Source of the DNA: a virus
Direction: 5' to 3' (one strand)
DNA length: 64,000 nt
Virus record (IMG/VR): IMGVR_UViG_3300044535_002275
Span: 95,511 to 159,510 of that record
Below are positions 55,864-64,000 of the stretch, piece after piece. The notes below the pieces were generated by a model that saw nothing but the letters and a program-made list of their open reading frames with translations, made no database searches and had not been told where the DNA came from. Each line of letters opens with the position of its first letter. The stretch's first letter is position 1. Both the position numbers and the translations under genes were made by a program.

Positions 55864-56709
55864 TTAAGACTTTTTGTTGCGTGTTTTTTTGTCTGCTGTC
55901 TTATTACTAGACAACACAACTGGCTCGGCAGCAGTAACTGGTTCTGCTGTAGGTGCCGCTGCTTGCGATGCAGCATTTTGTAATGCCATTTCGTGCAAGG
56001 CCTTGTACAAGGGTTCCTGCGCTGCATAATCAAAAGTGTAAGTTCCGGTGTGACGCAAAAGCACACGCTTGTCGACCCAGATTTTACCACCTAGATCACG
56101 CCAGTTTTCGCAAAATGTCCAGTCTTCACTATAGTAGCGATTTTCACGAACAGCGGTATCATAGTAAGTTTTCAAATGCTTGTCTAGTTCCTTGGGCAGG
56201 CCAATGTCGTTGGCAAAGGGTTTGACAGCAGGATGTTCGTTGAGTTTTTCAAACACATGACGTTTAACCAACATAAATCCTGTGCCGGTTTTGCTGACTT
56301 CTTGCAAACCGTCAGGTCCTGTTTCTGCACCTTCGAACCCGTTGACTACCCATTTTACAGGCAATGTCTTCATGGGATACAAACCACCGATCACGTCTAC
56401 ATCGCGATTTAGCAAGGACAACAAGTGCCATGGCTCCCATCCGATATCAGCATCAATAAACATCAAGTGTGTGGAATCAGGGTTATTGAGGAATTTAGCT
56501 ACTAATGTATTTCTTGCTCGGCTGATCAAACTTTCGTTGGTCATAGTTTCCATAGTCCAATCAATGCCTAGTTGTCGGCAAGTATTAGCCCATTTAATAT
56601 AACTCATAAAAGTTTGTTCAGTTAACATGCCTCCGTAACAGGGCATACAAATGTGAACTCGGGTAGTGCGCAAGTAGTCTACGTTTACTGTAATTTGCTG
56701 TTCAGCCAT
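55864..56709 (-). CDS. Glycosyltransferase (GT-A, phage type)
   Basis: 281 aa. MPCYGGMLTEQTFMSYIKWA and THLMFIDADIGWEPWHLLSL supply the DxD-like site of a phage GT family; DVIGGLYPMKTLPVKWVVNG and GTGFMLVKRHVFEKL follow. The C-terminal tail is Ala/Pro/Lys-rich. Acts on an unknown acceptor. Own terminator at 55822. Confidence 0.8.
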   Translation of the reverse strand: MAEQQITVNVDYLRTTRVHICMPCYGGMLTEQTFMSYIKWANTCRQLGIDWTMETMTNESLISRARNTLVAKFLNNPDSTHLMFIDADIGWEPWHLLSLLNRDVDVIGGLYPMKTLPVKWVVNGFEGAETGPDGLQEVSKTGTGFMLVKRHVFEKLNEHPAVKPFANDIGLPKELDKHLKTYYDTAVRENRYYSEDWTFCENWRDLGGKIWVDKRVLLRHTGTYTFDYAAQEPLYKALHEMALQNAASQAAAPTAEPVTAAEPVVLSSNKTADKKTRNKKS

Positions 56710-56746
56710 AACATCCTCTTAAATTATATGAGTATTTAATGGAGTA

Positions 56747-57586
56747 TTATAGGCCGACAGATTTTTCTTCGATATAGTCTGAGTCAATAATTACAGAATC
56801 TACAGAAGTTGTTGTAGTATTGCCAGCCAAACGATCTACAACATCACGTATTTCGCCAACAACCAAAGATTGTGCTTGTGCAAAGTCCTTGTTCTTGATA
56901 CAATCAACTAAAGTTGATAAATGCTTGCTGAGATCAGCTACCATAGAACGTTCCGAGTCGTTGCTGAACATGCTGCCAGTTTCAACTTCTTCTACAGTTT
57001 CTTTGATTTCTAAAACACTGTTAAAAATTTCAATCAGTTTATTGGTGGCTGCTGCATTATTGGCAGCACTAGGATAAATGGTTTTGATTAAACCGGCCTT
57101 TTGTTCCGGTGTCATTTCCGGCCACTTGGCACGTATTTCTGTAGCCGACGTCATACCTGGTCCGAACTGCGACACTGGCAAGTAAGCCATATAACCGTGT
57201 TGGCTCATTGGTGCCAATCCAGTTCTCTTGTAAGGTTGTAGATACGCAGGTTCGCCGTTTTTCTTAATGCCACCAGGTTTGGGATTTTGATCTTGATCCT
57301 TTTCGCTGCGAACAAAAATTAATTGTGTGTCGGCAGGATCGTAGATCTGAGTAATTTCTTCGGCACTAAAAGGACTTTTAACCTGGATGAATCTATTGGC
57401 AGGGACACCAGCTGCTTGTGCCAGCATCTTTTTAAGATTGAACGGAAAAGGTCTTGTGGCTGTGTCGGCAGTGGCTGCAACAAATACATCAGCTGAAGGA
57501 AATGCTGCTTGAGCAGCATGATACAATGCAGTGTGTCCTGCATGCCAGGGATGAAATCCGCCGGGCATAATAACTAATTTTTTCAT
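56747..57586 (-). CDS. Nucleotidylyltransferase of the NMN/phosphopantetheine adenylyltransferase type
   Basis: 279 aa. LVIMPGGFHPWHAGHTALYH carries HxGH; PFNLKKMLAQAAG and TSATEIRAKWPEM match the ISSTxIR-like end. The C-terminal 80 residues are acidic and Ser/Thr-rich. NAD salvage (NadM-like) or another transfer is possible. A late-type AATAAATA (57618-57611) lies 25 nt upstream. Confidence 0.8.
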   Translation of the reverse strand: MKKLVIMPGGFHPWHAGHTALYHAAQAAFPSADVFVAATADTATRPFPFNLKKMLAQAAGVPANRFIQVKSPFSAEEITQIYDPADTQLIFVRSEKDQDQNPKPGGIKKNGEPAYLQPYKRTGLAPMSQHGYMAYLPVSQFGPGMTSATEIRAKWPEMTPEQKAGLIKTIYPSAANNAAATNKLIEIFNSVLEIKETVEEVETGSMFSNDSERSMVADLSKHLSTLVDCIKNKDFAQAQSLVVGEIRDVVDRLAGNTTTTSVDSVIIDSDYIEEKSVGL

Positions 57587-57610
57587 TGGGTTTGACCTGT
57601 TTATTTGATG

Positions 57611-57618
57611 TATTTATT
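57611..57618 (-). promoter_or_regulatory. Putative late promoter (AATAAATA)
   Basis: Late-type core 25 nt upstream of the nucleotidylyltransferase ATG at 57586; no sigma70 -35. Based on similarity to TATAAATA. Confidence 0.5.
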
Positions 57619-57663
57619 AGCACTACATATTTTCCAATATCCGTATAAACAGGAAAGTCAGTA

Positions 57664-58032
57664 TCAATAACTTAGTGCAAGTTTGGTAATGGTACCAGCA
57701 GAAAAATCTTCTACTCTGGCACGAATCCATACAAAGTTGCCGGTGATGTTGCGAGAAAAATTTATTGTTCTAGCAGTAGCAACTGCATCAAACGACTCAA
57801 CTTCAAACCAGCTGGCGTCGTTGATTGGATTTTGGTCCAGTGTAGCTTGTATGCGTATCAACCCTTGAAAATTCAATAGATAAAATGCCACGGTTTGAAG
57901 ATCACCAAAACCGCCGTAATAGTTGGCTGCCTGTTGTTGATCTCCTGCCCAGTCTACGCTGCTGCCGTCATAATTGCCGGACGGAGTTCCGTATGTAGTA
58001 GTGGGTAACAGTTGTAGAGTTGTAGTTTTCAT
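57664..58032 (-). CDS. Hypothetical beta-rich protein, 122 aa
   Basis: MKTTTLQLLPTTTYGTPSGN and then strand-rich segments (GNFVWIRARVEDFSAGTITK). FYLLNFQGLIRIQATLDQNP and NDASWFEVESFD recall phage structural beta domains. Overlaps the 55-aa upstream gene by 4 nt. Likely structural; family not recognised. Confidence 0.7.
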   Translation of the reverse strand: MKTTTLQLLPTTTYGTPSGNYDGSSVDWAGDQQQAANYYGGFGDLQTVAFYLLNFQGLIRIQATLDQNPINDASWFEVESFDAVATARTINFSRNITGNFVWIRARVEDFSAGTITKLALSY

Positions 58033-58196
58033 TGTGCAGATTCGACTTCAACAACAATACCAGAGCCGGCCAGCTCTTCGGCTACTGAAGCTAATGCTGC
58101 CACAATGTCAACGGTGGCGATGGTAGCAGCATGATCAGAATCTTTGACCAATTTGCTGAACGTGATTACAACAGATTCTGTGTGTATTTTTGCCAT
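58029..58196 (-). CDS. Small conserved phage protein, 55 aa
   Basis: CAGGAAAT precedes the ATG. MAKIHTESVVITFSKLVKDS then ATVDIVAALASVAEELAGSG and end VEVESAQ. Alpha/beta. ATGA overlap with the downstream structural-type gene; similar short proteins sit beside such genes in T4-like phages. Confidence 0.72.
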   Translation of the reverse strand: MAKIHTESVVITFSKLVKDSDHAATIATVDIVAALASVAEELAGSGIVVEVESAQ

Positions 58197-58197
58197 T

Positions 58198-58965
58198 TTA
58201 ATTTCCTGAGGAATAGTTAGTTGAATTATTTACCTCTACTATCGGCATAGTTTTACGTATGATACCCGACTTGATCAATTCCAGCATTACAATCTCAGTA
58301 GCGTTATTATGATCAATAAAATGACTTCTCTGCAGCCACGGCAAAGAACTCAGGCACCATCTTTGTAACGCAGGACTTAATCGCCAGTCAGACTGGGAAA
58401 ACAAATACTCACTGAGTGAACGATGTTCACTGTCTGTTATGCGACTGTCATTGAGATATGTTCGATAGCGATGCGAGCTTTTTCGTAGAGATATTGTATT
58501 TTTTTGGCGTACAACGTTTGCTTGAAAAATATAATTGGTATTAAGATAAGGTTTTTTTATTAAGGAATTCAATAAATCAATGTCGTTGCTGTATATATAT
58601 CCGCTATCTCCTGATACAATTAGCTTGACTTGACGTTTGTATAAAAATAACAGTTCTGCTAAATCAGCTAAATTTTTAGTGCAGTCATTTATAAAATCAT
58701 CACAATCAATATCGTTGTCTTTTGGAATCTGCAATGACTGATGAGCAAACCATTGTCGCCAACGCATTCTGCGTCCGTAGCGTTTTTTTACTTCGTTGAG
58801 AGTTTGAGATAGAGTTAAATTCTCTTTTACTATTGTTCTAAGACACCAAAAATGCAACATTCCGAAACTAACGCCGTAAGAATACTGATCATAAAATAAT
58901 CGATCAGTATTCTTTTGTTTTATTTTAACTTCTGGGTTTAAAGCGATCAATGACGATAAATCCAT
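58198..58965 (-). CDS. Conserved phage hypothetical protein, about 255 aa
   Basis: ATG at 58965 starts MDLSSLIALNPEVKIKQKNT, inside the clpA gene (41-nt overlap); a TTG-led extension to 59010 is possible. SGDSGYIYSNDIDLL, KRYGRRMRWRQWFAHQSLQI and a C-terminal Trp-rich segment are visible. Basic and helical; no recognised family. Confidence 0.65.
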   Translation of the reverse strand: MDLSSLIALNPEVKIKQKNTDRLFYDQYSYGVSFGMLHFWCLRTIVKENLTLSQTLNEVKKRYGRRMRWRQWFAHQSLQIPKDNDIDCDDFINDCTKNLADLAELLFLYKRQVKLIVSGDSGYIYSNDIDLLNSLIKKPYLNTNYIFQANVVRQKNTISLRKSSHRYRTYLNDSRITDSEHRSLSEYLFSQSDWRLSPALQRWCLSSLPWLQRSHFIDHNNATEIVMLELIKSGIIRKTMPIVEVNNSTNYSSGN

Positions 58966-61228
58966 TATTATCCACTGTTGGTAAATTAACAGAAGGAGCT
59001 GTAGCAACATCGCTGATCAAGCTCAATTCTCCATCAACTACATCTGCTGAAATACTGCAGTCGTGCAGTTGATTGAACAGAATTTTTTTACTGAGTGGAA
59101 CTCTAATTAATTGGTCGATTTTACGTCCTAGAGGTCTAGCACCCATCTTGCTGTCATATCCTTGTTCCGCCAATAGTTCAACGGCTGCTTCTGTAAGATT
59201 TAATTTGATATTCTTTGCGTTTAAACTCTGACGCAATTCATCTACAAACTTTACAACTACCTTCTTGATACTCAGCATGTCAAGTTTGTTAAACTTACAG
59301 ACCAAATCAATTCGGTTACGTAATTCTGGTTTAAAGAATTCTTTCATAGCACGATCTTCGCTGCCTACACGCTCGAGCTCTTGTCCGAAACCAATGTTGT
59401 TGTTTTCGTTGTCTCTGGCACCCAGGTTAGAAGTCATGATCACAATGGTATTTTTGCAGTCTACAGTTTTGCCGTTACTGCTGGTAATACGTGCTTCGTC
59501 TAACAACTGTAATAAAATGTTTGTAACGTCTGGATGAGCCTTTTCGATTTCGTCAAACAACAAGATGCTGAAAGGATTTTTGCTGATATCGCTGATAAGT
59601 TTGCCGCCGCCGAGATTACCGTCTTCGAATCCAACATAACCCGGGGGAGCCCCAATAAGACTGGAAACTGTGTGACGTTCTTGATATTCGCTCATGTCGT
59701 ACTTTAACAAAGTCATGTCTAGATTCTGACTCAGTAATTTGGCCATCTCGGTTTTACCTGTACCAGTAGGGCCAAGAAACAAGAAACTGGCCATGGGACG
59801 TTTTTCATTACCGATACCAGCAAAACTGATGTAAACACGTTCTAGAACCTGGTCGACTACGGCATCTTGTCCGTAAAGTTTTTGTTTGATATTGGTTTCT
59901 AGGTCAGCAATTCTATGACTATCATTGCTGTTGCTGGTATTGTTTAAACGATCCATAGGAACACCAGTGACTCTACTGACTTGCTGCATAATAAGATCTG
60001 CTGTGACAGTAATAGTACCAGCATCTTTCACACGTTCTCTAGCACAAGCAGCGTCAATCAAGTCAATTGACTTGTCGGGATTCTTTTTGTCAGTTAAAAA
60101 TCTTGTACCAAGTGATACAGCAGTTTCGATTGCATCAGTATCGATCATAACGTTATGGAACTTCTCTAGCCGCGGACTTAGACCGATTAAGATTTTTTCT
60201 GTGGTTTCTGCATCCGGTTCATCTACTGCCAAACGATAAAATCTGCGCATCAGCGCACGATCCTTTTCAAAACTTTCGTAGTATTCTTCCCAGGTAGTGC
60301 TGGCAATGACCTTGAGATAGCCTTTGGTAATAGCCGGCTTCAACATGTTAGCAAAGTCTAGGGTAGATGATCCAGAAGCTCCGGCACCGCGCATGGTATG
60401 TGCTTCGTCAATGAACAACACACAATTTTTCTTAGCTTCTAATGCAGCTAGTACTTGTTTAATTTTTTCTTCGAATTCGCCGCGATATTTTGAACCAGCC
60501 AACAAACTGCCAATTTCTAAACTCCAAACTTCATTGCCTTTAAGGAATTCTGGAATTTGGCCAGTGCTAATGCGTTGTGCTAGTCCGTCAATGATGGCAG
60601 TTTTACCAACACCGGGTTCACCTACCATCAGCACATTGGCCTTGAATCTACGAGCCAAAACTGTAACCATTTCTTCAATTTCTGTTTCTCTGCCAATCAC
60701 TGGTTCTAATCGATCTTCGGCTGCTAAACGGGTAATGTTGGTGCAGTATTCCTCCAATACTTCATTGGCTTGCTGCGTGTCAAGAGTGTAGCTGTTGGCG
60801 CTGTAATTTTTCTCCCAGAAATGTACAAATTCTGCTTTGGTCACTCCATATTTTAACAAAAAGTATTGAGCATGGCTGTTGCTTTCACCCATAATAGCCA
60901 GGTATAGATCAGCAGTAGTTACAATTCTGCGGCCAGTAAACAAGACCTGTGTTAGAGCACGATTAAACACCCGTTCCAAGGCATTGGTTTTTCTAGGTGT
61001 TATATCTTTGTTGGTTTTAGTGAGATGGTCCAAAGAATCTAAATACCTCGAAACATCTACTTGCATGTGGGTTATATCAGTACCAAACTTTTCCAGCACA
61101 GCTCGAAATGGTGCATGAGTGATCATGGCCATTAACAGATGTTCAGTTAACACATATTCATGCCGACGTTCTTTGGCAATCCTAACTGCGTCTTCGATAA
61201 TTTTTTCAATCTCAGGGTTGTTCTGCAT
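58925..61228 (-). CDS. clpA: ClpA-like AAA+ unfoldase
   Basis: 767 aa, matching ClpA (758). Clp N-domain, then D1 Walker A GEPGVGKT (203-210), Walker B LFIDEAHTM, D2 Walker A GPTGTGKT (486-493). No ClpB middle domain. NNIGFGQELER at 611-621 has an IGF tripeptide like ClpP-binding loops. Might feed substrates to host ClpP or work alone. It shares the operon with deformylase (17-nt overlap). Confidence 0.92.
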   Translation of the reverse strand: MQNNPEIEKIIEDAVRIAKERRHEYVLTEHLLMAMITHAPFRAVLEKFGTDITHMQVDVSRYLDSLDHLTKTNKDITPRKTNALERVFNRALTQVLFTGRRIVTTADLYLAIMGESNSHAQYFLLKYGVTKAEFVHFWEKNYSANSYTLDTQQANEVLEEYCTNITRLAAEDRLEPVIGRETEIEEMVTVLARRFKANVLMVGEPGVGKTAIIDGLAQRISTGQIPEFLKGNEVWSLEIGSLLAGSKYRGEFEEKIKQVLAALEAKKNCVLFIDEAHTMRGAGASGSSTLDFANMLKPAITKGYLKVIASTTWEEYYESFEKDRALMRRFYRLAVDEPDAETTEKILIGLSPRLEKFHNVMIDTDAIETAVSLGTRFLTDKKNPDKSIDLIDAACARERVKDAGTITVTADLIMQQVSRVTGVPMDRLNNTSNSNDSHRIADLETNIKQKLYGQDAVVDQVLERVYISFAGIGNEKRPMASFLFLGPTGTGKTEMAKLLSQNLDMTLLKYDMSEYQERHTVSSLIGAPPGYVGFEDGNLGGGKLISDISKNPFSILLFDEIEKAHPDVTNILLQLLDEARITSSNGKTVDCKNTIVIMTSNLGARDNENNNIGFGQELERVGSEDRAMKEFFKPELRNRIDLVCKFNKLDMLSIKKVVVKFVDELRQSLNAKNIKLNLTEAAVELLAEQGYDSKMGARPLGRKIDQLIRVPLSKKILFNQLHDCSISADVVDGELSLISDVATAPSVNLPTVDNNGFIVIDRFKPRS

Positions 61229-61658
61229 TTTGTTCCTTGTATCGGTCCCACATTGTAATACCGTTTAAATGATCTAATTCATGTTGAAAACAACGACTAG
61301 CTAATCCTGTTAACTGTTCGACATGCTCACAGTTAACAGCATCCCTGTAACGTACTGTTATCAAATCAGGTCGTTTTATTATACACGATTCTCCTTTAAA
61401 ACTCAAGCAACCTTCTTCGAAATCCACTAGGTCTTGACTCGATTCGATAATTTCGGGATTGAAACACGACCATTTGCTTTGATCAATTTTCATGACAAAA
61501 CAACGGTCTCTGAGGCCTACCTGATTCGCAGCCAAACCAATGGCATTTTCGGTCTGCATCAATCGATGCAGTCTTTCTGCCAAATCTTCATTGTACCAGC
61601 AATTGCTGAGATTCATGAGCTTGAGCTTGAGCATGAGTGTTCTGCGAGTTAAATGCAT
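61212..61658 (-). CDS. def: Peptide deformylase
   Basis: 148 aa. Motif I AIGLAANQVG, motif II EEGCLSF with the metal Cys84, motif III QHELDH (126-130). Removes N-formyl from nascent proteins. Many marine phages carry one. Start ATG at 61658 or 61634; AATAAATA just upstream. Overlaps clpA by 17 nt, so produced with it. Confidence 0.93.
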   Translation of the reverse strand: MHLTRRTLMLKLKLMNLSNCWYNEDLAERLHRLMQTENAIGLAANQVGLRDRCFVMKIDQSKWSCFNPEIIESSQDLVDFEEGCLSFKGESCIIKRPDLITVRYRDAVNCEHVEQLTGLASRCFQHELDHLNGITMWDRYKEQNAEQP

Positions 61659-61669
61659 ATACTGCCTAT

Positions 61670-62452
61670 TTATTTTGATTTAAATTTGCGTATGGCTTCT
61701 ATAAGTTCTGCATCAACAGGACGTTGTATTCTTGCGTGTAATCTTACCAAGAGATCTCCTGGAGGACGATTTATACGATTTCCGGGTAATGCTCGTTCAG
61801 GAAATCCTCGACCTTTGGCTCGCAGTATAGCATTAGGTTGAGTCTGCGGAGGAACTGTCAGTATCAACTCATTGCCCTGCAAGTCGCGAACAGTCAACTC
61901 TGTACCAAGTACCAGGTCCCAAATATCAATCGTTCGTTCAGTAACAAGATTTAGTCCATCTCTATACCATCCAGATTCTGGTCTGATTCGAAAGTTAATT
62001 ATGAGATCTTGGCCGTCGGGCGCAAGTTTATTATAGCGCAGAGTATCGTTGTCTTGTATGCCAGCCGGAATAGAAATTTCTATATTAGAAACGCTGGGCC
62101 CAACTTGTATAGCTACTGTTCTATTGCCGCCAGTTAGGGCATCGTTTAAAGAAATCCACAAAGAAATGCGTGGTGTTGACCGTCTTGCGCCTCGGAGATC
62201 GGCACCAAACATGTCAAATATAGCATCGAAGTCAAATCCACCACTGCTCGAAAATTGCGATCTAGGATTATCGTACTGTTGACGTTTGGCTTCGTCTGAT
62301 AAAACAGCATAAGCTTCTTGTATCTCTTGAAACTTACCAACATCTCCGCCGCGATCAGGATGATGTTTCATGGCCAAAGATCTATATGCCTGCTTGATGT
62401 CGGCGGCAGTAGATGTTTTAGGTACTCCAAGTGTTTGATAGTAATCTTTCAC
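61670..62452 (-). CDS. DnaJ-like co-chaperone (CbpA type, J domain)
   Basis: 260 aa. J domain [20 protein letters not shown] with HHPDRGGD (HPD), then a G/F-poor linker and a C-terminal domain ([29 protein letters not shown]). Lacks the Cys-rich zinc centre, so type II/CbpA-like. Stimulates Hsp70 (DnaK). Follows a TTGTAC-17-TATAAT promoter (62459-62487). Confidence 0.92.
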   Translation of the reverse strand: MKDYYQTLGVPKTSTAADIKQAYRSLAMKHHPDRGGDVGKFQEIQEAYAVLSDEAKRQQYDNPRSQFSSSGGFDFDAIFDMFGADLRGARRSTPRISLWISLNDALTGGNRTVAIQVGPSVSNIEISIPAGIQDNDTLRYNKLAPDGQDLIINFRIRPESGWYRDGLNLVTERTIDIWDLVLGTELTVRDLQGNELILTVPPQTQPNAILRAKGRGFPERALPGNRINRPPGDLLVRLHARIQRPVDAELIEAIRKFKSK

Positions 62453-62458
62453 ACGTTA

Positions 62459-62487
62459 ATTATAACACAGAATTGTTAATAGTACAA
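62459..62487 (-). promoter_or_regulatory. sigma70-type promoter before dnaJ-like gene
   Basis: TTGTAC (62487-62482), 17-nt spacer, TATAAT (62464-62459), 7 nt before the ATG at 62452. Confidence 0.55.
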
Positions 62488-62511
62488 CTGTTGCACTTAT
62501 CCGTATAATTA

Positions 62512-63168
62512 TTAATCTTTTAATTTTTCACGAACCATTGGCAATAATAAATCAGCTGCTGCTCGATGTGCAGGCTCCAATGGATGCTTATTGGAACTGA
62601 TTTCAAAATCATTGTCATAACTCCATTCTAAGAATGTTTGTCCATTGAATGTATTCATATAAGGCAGTATTTGATCTTGTAAATCCGTTACTGCAGGAGT
62701 AGTATGCCATTCTTTTTCAAACAGCAAAGGGTCCATGTAAGTCATTACAAACGGTATTTGCTTATCAGACAAAACGTCAATGGCTGTTTTTATATAAACA
62801 AGCGAAGTTAGTTTGTCTTTGAATTGAGAATGAAAATCTCGATAATAACTACGAGACTGATCTGTATTATTTCCCGGCAACACAGTTTCCCATGTGTCTG
62901 AATGGTCAGTATAATCAAATCGATCTATGTAGGACCATCCGATTATAAAAAGATCTTTTTCATTGCAAGCAGCTTGAGTTAGTACTCGTTCCAGTATTCT
63001 TAAATTACCAGATCCAGGACGAGCATAACACGAATACTTTAATTCTAATTTGCGAGACAGCACAGCCGGCCAGGAATACAGACTATAAGTAGCATGTCCT
63101 CCGTATCTTCCGTCGTCAGATAAATCGCTTCCAAAAATAAAACTGCACCCAAAGCTTTTGAGAATCAT
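62512..63168 (-). CDS. SGNH/GDSL-like hydrolase
   Basis: 218 aa. Block I SFGCSFIFGSDLS with Cys in place of Asp, block II ARPGSGNLRILERV, block III LFIIGWSYIDRFDY, and a late EISSNKHPLEPAH with the His region. Fourth SGNH-like gene of the window. No visible signal peptide. Confidence 0.7.
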   Translation of the reverse strand: MILKSFGCSFIFGSDLSDDGRYGGHATYSLYSWPAVLSRKLELKYSCYARPGSGNLRILERVLTQAACNEKDLFIIGWSYIDRFDYTDHSDTWETVLPGNNTDQSRSYYRDFHSQFKDKLTSLVYIKTAIDVLSDKQIPFVMTYMDPLLFEKEWHTTPAVTDLQDQILPYMNTFNGQTFLEWSYDNDFEISSNKHPLEPAHRAAADLLLPMVREKLKD

Positions 63169-63196
63169 TGAATTTTAAAATAAAAGTTAGTTGTGT

Positions 63197-63739
63197 TTAT
63201 ATACCGGCTGCAGCCTGAAGTTGTAAAATATCTTTTTCTCGATCGTGAATTTGAACTGTATCAAGTCCTGCAGCAGCACGCATTTCGTTGAGACCTTTTT
63301 CGGTCAGCTGTCGGTAATCTGCTGGGCTTAAAGGTACTGTTTTTTCAAACTCTTCAACTGAAAAAGGATGTTGTTTTTTGCGGTGTACTAAGGTCCAGTC
63401 CTTGGGCGAGTATTCAGTTAATGTTGATAAATCGTCGATTGCTTCTGATAATTTCCGACCTGCACTGCTACGTCTACGTAATTCGATATACACAAGATAT
63501 CTTCCAGGTTTGATTTCTCCGGGACTTGTAGCAGCATCCAGCACCCAATCGTAACCTTTCTCAAACCAATTTTCAAGATCTCGAGCTGCTTGCAGGCTAC
63601 GAACATAAAAACTGGCCACAATAATATCGTCATCTTCACCCATCTTGCTGGCAAATTCATCGATGTGAATAGTTGGCTTCATCATACCAACCAGATCTTT
63701 ATAATCAAGACCTTCACTGAGCTGTTGTTTCTGTGTCAT
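63197..63739 (-). CDS. Conserved phage structural-region protein, 180 aa
   Basis: SEGLDYKDLVGMMKPTIHID, NWFEKGYDWVLDAATSPGEI and RYLVYIELRRR are conserved in T4-like marine phages beside structural genes. C-terminal helical. Function unknown. Overlaps the upstream gene by 26 nt. Confidence 0.75.
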   Translation of the reverse strand: MTQKQQLSEGLDYKDLVGMMKPTIHIDEFASKMGEDDDIIVASFYVRSLQAARDLENWFEKGYDWVLDAATSPGEIKPGRYLVYIELRRRSSAGRKLSEAIDDLSTLTEYSPKDWTLVHRKKQHPFSVEEFEKTVPLSPADYRQLTEKGLNEMRAAAGLDTVQIHDREKDILQLQAAAGI

Positions 63740-64000
63740 CTTGTTTGAATTCCTGTTGATCTAAATCTTCTTCGTAAGCTGCATCTAAGTCTTCTAGATC
63801 AATTGTTTGATCTTCTAGTTCGATACTGCCTGTGCGTATGTCAGCCATTAGAGATTTAGGAATAGTAATTTCCACTAACCACACTATTTTATCAACTAGT
63901 CGTGCTTTGTGTGTTCCCGGACGAAAGTCATCGGGTTCAGTAATTTTGATAGGTATTTTGATTGTGGTTTTTTTGTATTTTACTTTACAATCAAACGGCA
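63714..64000 (-). CDS. Partial acidic protein at window end
   Basis: Open frame from the window edge: FDCKVKYKKTTIKIPIKITE, then acidic IELEDQTIDLEDLDAAYEED and stop at 63714. The first two visible bases (TG) could end an ATG at 64001, but the gene may extend further. Possible structural or head-associated acidic protein. Confidence 0.6.
   Translation of the reverse strand, partial: PFDCKVKYKKTTIKIPIKITEPDDFRPGTHKARLVDKIVWLVEITIPKSLMADIRTGSIELEDQTIDLEDLDAAYEEDLDQQEFKQDDTETTAQ

Overview
The window is part of a large, lytic, T4-like myovirus genome, probably a phage of a Gram-negative host. The evidence is a T4-type replication set (family B DNA polymerase, gp45-like sliding clamp, Rnh-type 5'-3' exonuclease, DsbA-like protein), TATAAATA-type late promoters, a Gram-negative lysis cassette with a spanin pair, very dense genes with 4-nt start/stop overlaps, and a large tRNA cluster. 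I see no rRNA, transposase, integrase or CRISPR array. The standard bacterial code fits: TAA, TAG and TGA all act as stops.

Layout. (1) 1-10.3 kb holds at least 26 tRNA genes on the minus strand, one of them cut by the window edge. Together they cover all 20 amino acids. Among them lie long hairpin RNAs, sigma70-type promoters (TTGACN-N17-TATAAT), small ORFs and a few enzymes. (2) On the plus strand, 1.4-5.3 kb holds the late lysis module: SGNH-like protein, holin candidate, GH19 endolysin, i-spanin, o-spanin and an exported nuclease. (3) 10.3-18.2 kb is a minus-strand run of small early genes. Its core is ten tandem, translationally coupled mini-genes (12.2-14.4 kb), most ending in an LRW(S)-type motif. 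It ends with MazG-like and exonuclease genes. (4) 18.1-31.5 kb mixes surface-sugar genes (SGNH-like, cytidylyltransferase, UDP-galactopyranose mutase, glycosyltransferases, KdsA, GalE, DegT-like) with nucleotide genes (dCMP deaminase, phosphoribosyltransferase) and 7-deazaguanine genes (QueE, QueD, FolE). (5) 31.5-45.8 kb carries a DpdA-like DNA transglycosylase, clamp, polymerase, and a tight four-gene cassette of two GT10-like proteins, an amidinotransferase and a radical SAM protein. (6) 45.9-55.8 kb begins with a fatty-acid desaturase and continues with many proteins that start MRxxx...(L/I/F)xE. This resembles a T4-type capsid-targeting propeptide and suggests enzymes and basic proteins packaged in the head. 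They include a kinase-like protein, an acetyltransferase and a Dps-like protein beside them, plus a 1248-aa protein with nucleotidyltransferase, zincin and amidoligase domains. (7) 55.8-64 kb holds a glycosyltransferase, a nucleotidyltransferase, ClpA with an IGF loop, peptide deformylase, DnaJ, another SGNH-like protein and conserved phage proteins.

How the parts fit together. The tRNAs, chaperones, deformylase and ClpA suggest control of translation and proteostasis. FolE, QueD, QueE and DpdA suggest guanine modification of phage DNA, although no QueC is seen here. The sugar genes suggest remodelling of the host surface or glycosylation. All functions come from motifs read by eye; no database search was run.
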